64,000 nt of DNA from Lepas anatifera (Eukaryota > Arthropoda > Thecostraca > Lepadidae), in NCBI GenBank assembly GCA_034440635.1, contig JAOTON010001681.1, forward strand, positions 1,187,001 to 1,251,000, given 5' to 3'. The stretch's first letter is position 1. Each line of letters opens with the position of its first letter. The position numbers and the translations under genes are program-made. The notes beneath the pieces are model-generated. The model did not search any database, was not told the origin of the DNA, and worked only from the letters and a program-made list of their open reading frames with translations. This document shows positions 56,501 through 64,000 of this stretch, piece after piece.

Positions 56501-59499
56501 TGGTCCAAATGTTTGTAAATTGTATGCGTCGAAAAGGTCAGTTGGGTAAGTGTTAAGTGATTTGGCAAGGTAATGATTTGTCTGACATACATACAGTGTA
56601 ATAAAATAGTGATACCGCGCATTTATCAAAATATTGCTCGCCAGCAATCTCCATAAAAGACCACAAGAAATGAAAGAAATTGAATGGGCAGCGGTTCAAT
56701 GCAGAGCTGAGGTGCGGCAGTAGCTGGAAATGCTGCAGCAGCGGCGTCCAATTCACCCGTCCGACTCCTACATTCAGCGCGGGTAACTGCCAGTTCACTG
56801 TCGCGGTGGAAGTGAAATTGGTAATGTCGGTGGGGAAGAGGCGCGCAGCCACCTGGGAATACGCCAGGTACATTATTGCCCCTGAATAAGCCAACTGGGA
56901 TTACAATGTCACGTAAAAATAATTGGCAAGCATTGAAAGGCTGAGCCGTGGAAGCTCAACTTTTTGTAATTAAACAGACTGAATTTGTTCCACGGAGGGC
57001 CCTGGCCGCTTTAAGGAGATTCCCTCCCAAGTGAAGCAGATCCAAAGAGGCCACTTTGAACTTGGGTAACACGGAACACTCGAGCATCGTAGGCAGCCCC
57101 CTCCAAAGTTAGTTGGTAGCAATATACGCTAGAATGGCGCACAAATGCTAGTCCAAATGGCTTACGTGTTAAATAAGTCATTTCCAACGCCAGTTTTTAT
57201 CAGCCTATGGAGAGAACAAAAAATATTTAAGAAACGAATCGTTAGAAAGCTTGTGCTCTGCTCTTTCTATGTTCTATCCGGCATTTTCAGCCGCACAGAA
57301 AGAGTTAAACTAGTAATTTTTAAAAACCCTGCGAATGTGTGCCACAGATTGCTCGACGCACACCCTGTGCGCCAGCGGCGGTGTGAGGCAGTTGATCGCG
57401 CATTGGTGTCAAAATCAGTTGCTATATTCGGAACTCAGACGCGGATTACTGTCATTTAAAGCAGTTCAAAGCTTACACATATCACATAAAAAATGTAGAA
57501 TAAGAAAACTTTCCAGGATTCGTTAGCAGCAAATAAAAAGTGCATTAAAAATTTTATCGACCAATCATAGTCCCTGGCCTCATGGGATTGAGTCACAAGG
57601 GCTTATCTTACATCAAAATCATGTCAGCCCGGCGTTTTGTAGGTTATCAATATACACCTATTGATAAGACGCAGCAAACACAAATGGTTGAATACATATT
57701 CTGGGACACTAATTAGCGCTGAGGCCCGTTTCGGTTCCCCTAAAGATTGTAACTCATAATTGTTCTTTACTGCACAATTGCATTGCAGCGAAAATGGCAA
57801 AGCAAAAGGTACGGGTAGCGCGATGCGAAAGAGCCTATTTTGAGGCGTGAAAAGGTTTTCTGTGGTTTTATAGTCTAGACAAATTTATTTGTTCCGGTCT
57901 TGTTGCTCTCCTTACTACTGGTATGAACTAAGCCCAAAGTCCCCTTCTACAGAAGAACTAAGACCGAGTGGAAAAACCGCACTAGATATGAGTCGATTGG
58001 TCCATTCCCCTGGTCGGTACAGAAACTGTGCACACTGAGGCTGCTCATGCCCTTCAGAAAAAGTGCCATAGGGTACTTACGGTGAAATGAATTCAATAAT
58101 TCCATGGGCTTACTCCCATCGATGAGTCTAATGCTATGGCATCTTTTCCGGCATGCCATTTTATGTTGGTGTGGAATGGATATAAATGATGGAATTCGAA
58201 CATTCGGTGAGCTTTTAAGATGGCGATGAAGGAGACCATCAATATTAACCTCATGCTCATGCTGAGGAAGAGAACAGATCTTTTTCTCGATTATTTTATG
58301 CAAGATGAACGAACGTACGGCTGGGTTTTAGTCATTTCACAGTGCCAATGTCTGCTAAATGGGGGAAAGGGCTTAACGTATGGCAACTCTCTGGCATAGC
58401 GTGATGTTTGACACTTTCTGCTTCCAGGGTGATATATTAGCGTGGTATATTTTGGATTCCCTGTAAAAAAGCTTGTTGTGGTGAGAGCGTAAGTCTGTTG
58501 GTATACTTGCATCATTACGGATTCGAAGCAGCATTTTTAACTCGGCACCCTATGTCCAATACATATATCAATTTATGTTGTACGAATGTAAAGCACCATG
58601 CACATTTGGCTTTTCCATTGAGAATTACCTGCCAATTCAACTTTTTCTGACATCAAGGGCGAATTCAGAGCGGACAAAAGGGGGATTGGTTGCCTTCTGA
58701 CTAAATCCCCGACGATATACCACTGCGTTTCGGCGGGTGCACACCTTATCGATATGTCTCCCCCTCTATAATGAAACCTGTATCTGCCCGTGACTAACTT
58801 ACACGCGTCCCCCTTTCTGCGAGGGAGGCGTTTTTCACCCCCCCGCTGTTGTATCTCATTTCCTGGAAAGCTAAAACAAAATTACGCACGTCGTTCGAAA
58901 CCTCTTTACGAGACGAAGAAAAATTATAAGACTATTTTGTCACGTAAATATTGAGTTCATCGAAGATCAAAGAGTATTCCATAGGCTTTAATAAGGCCAT
59001 TGTTGATATTCCCCATAGATATTTTTACTGAGCGGAGCTAGAGTAACTATTTAGGCATCATACTGTAGTTAAAGTGCTACTAGTTCTGTAATTTGTGTTT
59101 TACTTCGTTTCTTCGCTTTTGCGTTATTTGAGATAAACCAGCAAGGGAGGGGGGGAATTTCATGACCCTCCTTCAGTGAGGTGCATGCTAAAACATACAT
59201 AAGTTGAAATATGTAGTTATATTATGAGTTACTAACAGCTTCCCTCAGCGTATATCGAGGGAGATAAATACCCTGGCATTTCTGCGCCGGGGAAATGCAG
59301 AATGTTTTCAAACGACTCTTTTATCGCTTTTAGGAAACACGTTCTTGCATATATTCGCACTGTTTAGCTTTTATTAACGTCACTTTTACCATCGGTTTTA
59401 TCATCAGCTGCATCTTACTCATCACTCACATTTTGATGTTTTTACCGCTTTTTACATGTGTGTCACTCATCTGTGTATATAGCTTTCCTTTTACTTACA
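56501..59499. other. Unassigned 3-kb stretch
   Basis: I find no recognisable gene. Frames at 56,553-56,894 (minus), 57,145-57,459 (plus), and 57,947-58,303 plus 58,291-58,515 (minus) have ordinary composition but no known motif. A possible small element lies at 58,654-58,792: its ends CAAGGGCGAATTCAG and, reverse complemented, CACGGGCAGATACAG are similar, but the flanking octamers do not match. Confidence 0.35.
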
Positions 59500-59568
59500 T
59501 CAACTTCGCCTGTTATTGGATCATGTTCTGTTGGCGATTTACTTGAATAAATAAAATAAAATAAAATT
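59500..59568 (+). mobile_element. 3' tail of a second, 5'-truncated LINE
   Basis: CTGTTGGCGATTTACTTGAA then TAAATAAAATAAAATAAAAT resembles the end of the LINE at 35,470-35,510 (CTGTTGCTCATTTACATGAA, TAAATACAAATAC). The repeated AAATA tail fits a non-LTR insertion. The left limit is not clear. Confidence 0.45.
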
Positions 59569-59984
59569 GTGTTCTTTGGAAGTCATATCTGAAACTTTAA
59601 CTTCCATAACAGGCCCATCGAGGGCTGCTATGGCGGATATGGTACAATGCTTGGGCACATTGCGTTAAGATCACTAAAGTAAAGATGCCATTAAACAATT
59701 TTTAGAAATAATATGTTTCCAATGTTTTCACAACGGAACTCCAAATTTAATTTTCCAACGGAAAAATATATCAAGTTTTAAAGTCATCAGTATCAAATCA
59801 CGTATCCTGACCCTAGGTCACCGGTAAAATTTTATTATTTTTGGAAATTTGTAATTTTAGACTGCACCAAATTATTTTATTTAGGTCTCTGAACAATGCC
59901 AGGGATCTATAATTTTATATAATTATCATAATCATTCTCGAAGATATGGCTATTGGAAAAGTAAGGTTTTCACTGTGTCCAGAA

Positions 59985-60790
59985 ACTGCCTGAACATCGA
60001 ATACATCGAAAACCACTGGACTCATACATCGAAAACCACTGGACTCATACATCGAAAACCACTGGACTCATACATCGAAAACCACTGGGCTCATACATCG
60101 AAAACCACTGGACTCATACATCGAAAAACACTGGACTCATACATCGAAAACCACTGGACTCATACATCGAAAACCACTGGACTCATACATCGAAAACCAC
60201 TGGACTCATACATCGAAAACCACTGAACTCATACATCGAAAACCACTGAACTCATACATCGAAAACCACTGGACTCATACATCGAAAACCACTGGACTCA
60301 TACATCGAAAACCACTGGACTCATACATCGAAAACCACTGGACTCATACATCGAAAACCACTGAACTCATACATCGAAAACCACAGGACTCATACATCAA
60401 AAACCACTAGACTCATACATCGAAAACCACTGGACTCATACATCGAAAACCACTGGACCCATACATCGAAAACCACTGGACTCATACATCGAAAACCACT
60501 GGACTCATACATCGAAAACCACTGGACTCATATATCGAAAACCACTGGACTCATACATCGAAAACCACTGGACTCATACATCGAAAACCACTGGACTCAT
60601 AATACATCGAAAACCACTGGACTCATACATCGAAAACCACTGGACTCATAAATCGAAAGCCACTGGACTCATACATTGAAAACCACTGGACTCACACATC
60701 GAAAACCACTGGACTCATACATCGAAAACCACTGGACTCATACATCGAAAACCACTGAACTCATACATCGAAAACCACTGGACTCATACA
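59985..60790 (+). repeat. Minisatellite, 23-bp unit, main part
   Basis: About 35 units with core CATCGAAAACCACTGGACTC then ATA. Most units are identical; a few have GAACTC, TATATC, or a 2-bp insertion (60,601). The array is cut at 60,790 by the hAT-like element below and resumes at 63,170. Confidence 0.97.
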
Positions 60791-60961
60791 CAGGGCATTT
60801 TTTAAGGCAAAGTCAGTGGGGGGGGCATTCTGTGTGCTGGCCGTTATAGTGTCTTCAAGAGATCAATACCCCATTTTGAGGGGTTTTAATAAAACTTAGA
60901 CGCGTTAGTGTTAATAAAATGTTTCTCAATTTTTGTGTTATTCCAGATTATACATGCTGCC

Positions 60962-61796
60962 CAGGGTTGCCATTTTTCGGTGGAAAAGGTGAAACCGAGT
61001 TAGAAAAAGGGCCAAAGAGGGGAAAAATTTCATTTTCACTAAAATAGCCAAATAAATACCACAAAAGCCAGATTTGATGCTAAAACAACCCCTAACGGTA
61101 TTCATAAGCCCGCAGAAAAAAGCGACCTGTATCACTGTTTAAAATTGATTGTTGACAATTTGATATTGACTTGACGCAATACATTTTTAGCACACCACCC
61201 ATTTAATACTGAGCCAGGGGTACTCTTTCAATCCTGCGTGATCATCAAATGATTTGATCCTCATAACCAGATCATTTGTTAGCATCATTAATCATCTTGA
61301 CCGCACCACTCCCCGCTAATATTTAATGCTTTCTCTTTTTTCAAACTATTCATTTTTTCTCTTGAACAGTGGCGTCTCTATGATTTTGGTAAGTGGGTGG
61401 AGAGCGGAGCCTCAGAGGGCGCACTTTGCCATCACTTTTTCACCCAAAAGGCGCCTATAGTATCGCATCCTTTTAGTCCGGTTTTCGGTGGCCATCCTTT
61501 TTGTGGATCGTGTTTTTAACAAAGTTCTGTTCCTCCCTTCCACCAACAAACCAGTTTTGCTGCTGCTCTGCTGCTTTTTCGGTGTCAGAATATCATATTA
61601 CAGAGCGGAAGAGTTTAAAATAAGCCATATTTATGCAAGGGAAAAACCAGAAATTGCTTAGTTGCCAACAGATAGAAAAAGGGGCAAAAAGGCCAGATTC
61701 CATGAAAGGGCCGACCGAAAAAATCGCGGGGCCAAACACGACAAAAAGGCCCAATTCAAGGTTTTTTGCTACGAAATGTCCAGCCTGGCAGCCCTG
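60962..61796 (+). mobile_element. Candidate hAT-like element nested in I
   Basis: The left end is CAGGGTTGCCATTTTTCGG and the right end, reverse complemented, CAGGGCTGCCAGGCTGGAC. Both subterminal regions are rich in AAAGGGGCAAAAAGG-type words (60,985-61,030 and 61,670-61,760). Flanking octamers do not match, so the pairing of these two ends is uncertain. Confidence 0.45.
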
Positions 61797-61828
61797 ACGC
61801 GGCTCAATAATAATAATTATTGTTGGGG

Positions 61829-61890
61829 AGTTTAACGACGCATCAACTACCAGGGTCATACGGCGTCGCCAACTCTCACCCTGTTGGGAG
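61829..61890 (+). repeat. Short dispersed repeat S, copy 2
   Basis: Same motif as 36,069-36,125: ACGACGCATCAACTACCAGG then GTCATACGGCGTCGCCAACT. Confidence 0.6.
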
Positions 61891-62112
61891 GGATTTTGGC
61901 CTGACGCTGATGCAATGTATTCCAAATGAAAAGGTGATTTTCTTATTTTTCTTTATGAGTGTGGCAAGATAAGTACATTCCTATAGCATCGAACTCAAGT
62001 CGTTCATAGGCTAGGTCGAGATAGGTTTTTATATACATACCTTCTATGATGTGTGACTTTTGCTGTCAAAATCATCTAAGGCATGTAGTACAAAAACCAG
62101 CTAATAATTGTG

Positions 62113-62172
62113 TAGGCTTATCGACGCACCAAATGTCAGGGTCATATGGCGTCACCAGCTCTTTCCTTCTTG
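62113..62172 (+). repeat. Short dispersed repeat S, copy 3
   Basis: TTATCGACGCACCAAATGTC then AGGGTCATATGGCGTCACCA. About 280 bp from copy 2, in the same orientation. Confidence 0.6.
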
Positions 62173-63169
62173 GAAGGGTTTCTCGGGAGATAGTTTTGTG
62201 ATTCTAACGAAGAGCCGTGGCCGAATATATAATCTCTCCCCATTTTCAACATCAAGGAATCTATGGTAAAAGCCAGCTAACAACTCATCGATTTTGCAGA
62301 AAAAATTGATGCAGCGATCTCACTATAAATTTCACGCATGCTACAACAAGCATCGGAAAAGGGGAGACCAGGGGGCTTGTCCCCACCCCTCCCCCCACCC
62401 ACTTCTTGACCAGTAAGTTCTTGATCTCAGTCAAAATGGGGAAAACCGGAAATTTATATAACCAGCCGCTGCGGATGGCAACGAGGACCCCAAATTCGAA
62501 CAGTTTTTGGTACTAACGTGCAAAGTTTGTTCACTTTTATGCTTGAAGTTTGTTTGAAGTTTGAAGTCACTTCTATGTATGAAGTTTGGCTGGACCCTGA
62601 CGTTTGTGTATGCTACCACCACAATAATAAATAAAAAGACTAAGCACTTCATACTGCCACACCAGCAACCTGTCTTACGCGCTTTGACATACACCGTGTC
62701 CCGTCTAATCCACGAACGAGCTCACAACTGACCTCGTGTGAAATGAGAGCATCATACAATCTTACGATACTGGCTGGGGTGTGAGCTTCTGGTCGGATAG
62801 AACATGATCTTTGATTGGTTGTAGGCCAGCGTTCATCTCCAGCGTTGTGATTAGTTGATGCTGAGGCCGCTTTGCCGGGATTTCCCGTAACTATGCGCTT
62901 TGTTTCGTCTTTGCACGGTGAGGAGACATCCACGGATGAAAATTGTTTAACACAATTTTTGTGGATTGCCAATTTGGCACCAGCAATAAACCTGAATTAT
63001 TATCGGATAGTGTTCTCTCTTATGTTCGTTAGGTGGGTTTGCATTTATTGATGTTTAAGTCATATTTTGTGTATTTCACTGGGGAGGGGCAATTTCCGGT
63101 CACTGGGGGGGCATTTCGGCCGACTGGGGGGCAAATGGTCCCCCAGTTAACATGTTACAAAATGACCTG

Positions 63170-63353
63170 CTCATAAATCGAAAACCACTGGACTCATACA
63201 TCGAAAACTGCCTGAACTCATACATCGAAAACCGCTGGACTCATACATCGAAAAGCACTGGACTCATACATCGAAAACTGCCTGAACTCATACATCGAAA
63301 ACCACTGGACTCATACATCGAAAACCACTGAACTCATACATCGAAAACCACTG
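63170..63353 (+). repeat. Minisatellite, 23-bp unit, detached part
   Basis: Eight units of the same repeat as 59,985-60,790, more diverged (CGAAAACTGCCTGAACTC forms resemble the first units of the main array). Separated from the main part by element I. Confidence 0.95.
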
Positions 63354-64000
63354 GACGGACAACACAAAGCTAAACAAAATCAGAGCGTTAATCTGCGCCC
63401 TGGCAAACCCCTGTGAAAAATGTTCACCAAAATCTGAGATGAGGGGTGTTATCGGTTGGTCGATTTGTCGTGGAATACCCCCCCTTAACATTAGAGGATG
63501 CTATCACCAGCCAAAGAAGGGGATCTTGTCAATATTTCAAGTAAACCCATGAGGAAGTCAAGGAGGCCCAATCCAATGAGGTCAATGGTACGCAGAGGCC
63601 CTTTTAGAACGGAACATCAGCAGAGCAACGTGCAGAACAACGTGAAGTAACATCAGGTTGCCGTGGAACAGAACAGTGTGGTTAGCGAACAGTAGCGCAC
63701 CCAAGGGGAAGAGGCAGCAGGCCCGGGCCCCCAAACGCTTCGACTCCAAAGTCCCGCCCCTCGCCAGGGAAAAAATCCTACGCGTGACATGCGCCCCACG
63801 CCGTTAAAATTTGTTATTCCCCAATTTAACTTTCGGCCCAGTGCTTGGTATGCCGCCCTTCGCTTAAAGAACCAGCCACTTCCTCGCTATAGACGCCTCG
63901 GCCTCTGTCCCTAATGAGCCGCCCCTTCTCAGGATAAATCCTATCCATGGACCACCGCCTCACGGCCTAAATAAGTTTAACCCACCGTCGCCTTTAGTTC
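63354..64000. other. Unassigned right edge of the window
   Basis: No gene recognised. CAGTAGCGCACCCAAGGGG at 63,690 resembles a hAT-type end, but its partner would lie beyond the window. Confidence 0.35.

Larger units (their letters stand above)
60783..63177 (+). mobile_element. hAT-like element I inserted within the 23-bp minisatellite
   Basis: The element spans 60,791-63,169 (2,379 bp). It starts CAGGGCATTTTTTAAGGC and its other end, reverse complemented, starts CAGGTCATTTTGTAACATG; both continue into an ACTGGGGG/GTGGGGGG run followed by CATT. Flanking octamers CTCATACA (60,783-60,790) and CTCATAAA (63,170-63,177) match at seven positions, and this octamer is part of the minisatellite unit. 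The interior contains two S repeats, a nested CAGGGTTGCCA-type element and a CAGTGGCGTCTCTATGATTT start at 61,367. No intact transposase is seen. Confidence 0.8.

Noticed and set aside
56553..58515. Several 70-118 codon frames in the 56-58.5 kb stretch
   Set aside because: No recognised motif, no splice pattern or conserved partner; kept only as an unassigned stretch.

Overview
The window looks like intergenic, transposon- and satellite-dominated DNA of an animal, probably an invertebrate. Reasons: a decayed Jockey/CR1-type non-LTR retrotransposon with apurinic endonuclease and reverse transcriptase domains, a second non-LTR fragment ending in a zinc knuckle plus restriction-like endonuclease, many hAT-like insertions with 8-bp target duplications, long minisatellites, CpG-rich islands, GT-AG exon-like pieces and no operon-like coding. 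I cannot name the species; an arthropod is a guess. No complete host gene is visible. Nearly every long reading frame is a by-product of a tandem repeat.

Layout. 0-7.5 kb: a dispersed repeat, a GC-rich island, the retroelement endonuclease fragment, and the first members of a set of TTAA-bounded, palindrome-ended elements (families A, B, D). 7.9-17.85 kb: four tandem arrays with 30, 32, 33 and 37 bp units that share a core and seem to descend from one minisatellite; the 37-bp array alone is about 6.4 kb with higher-order repeats. 18-31.9 kb: elements A2, C1, A3, C2, D2 and D1, several small hAT-like elements, one hAT-like element (19,934-21,218) that swallowed C1, and an uninterrupted (GTC)n(CTC)n tract of about 358 bp sitting inside the end of D2. 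32.1-35.5 kb: the broken LINE. 36-45 kb: a 44-bp minisatellite, a CpG island with a good first-exon candidate on the minus strand, elements D4 and B3, exon-like pieces near 43.0 kb and a 23-bp minisatellite. 45.2-52.0 kb: one 6.7-kb hAT-like insertion (E2) with a perfect 8-bp duplication, holding an A element which itself holds a 962-bp foldback element, plus a small hAT-like element in a repeat whose empty-site relative lies at 56.4 kb. 52-64 kb: more A/D copies, a hAT-like element with a perfect 8-bp duplication, degenerate tandem repeats, and a 23-bp minisatellite split by a 2.4-kb hAT-like insertion.

The main candidate for something undescribed is the A/B/C/D superfamily. Its members are 0.5-1.3 kb, bounded by TTAA, with inverted ends, a perfect G-run/C-run palindrome just inside the ends whose core differs by family, a second GC hairpin followed by a T-run near the 3' end, and an interior crowded with AGGTCA/TGACCT hexamers in direct, inverted and everted pairs. 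None encodes a recognisable protein, so they are presumably mobilised in trans. All family assignments come from reading the sequence by eye; boundaries without a stated duplication are accurate to roughly ten to a few tens of bases.
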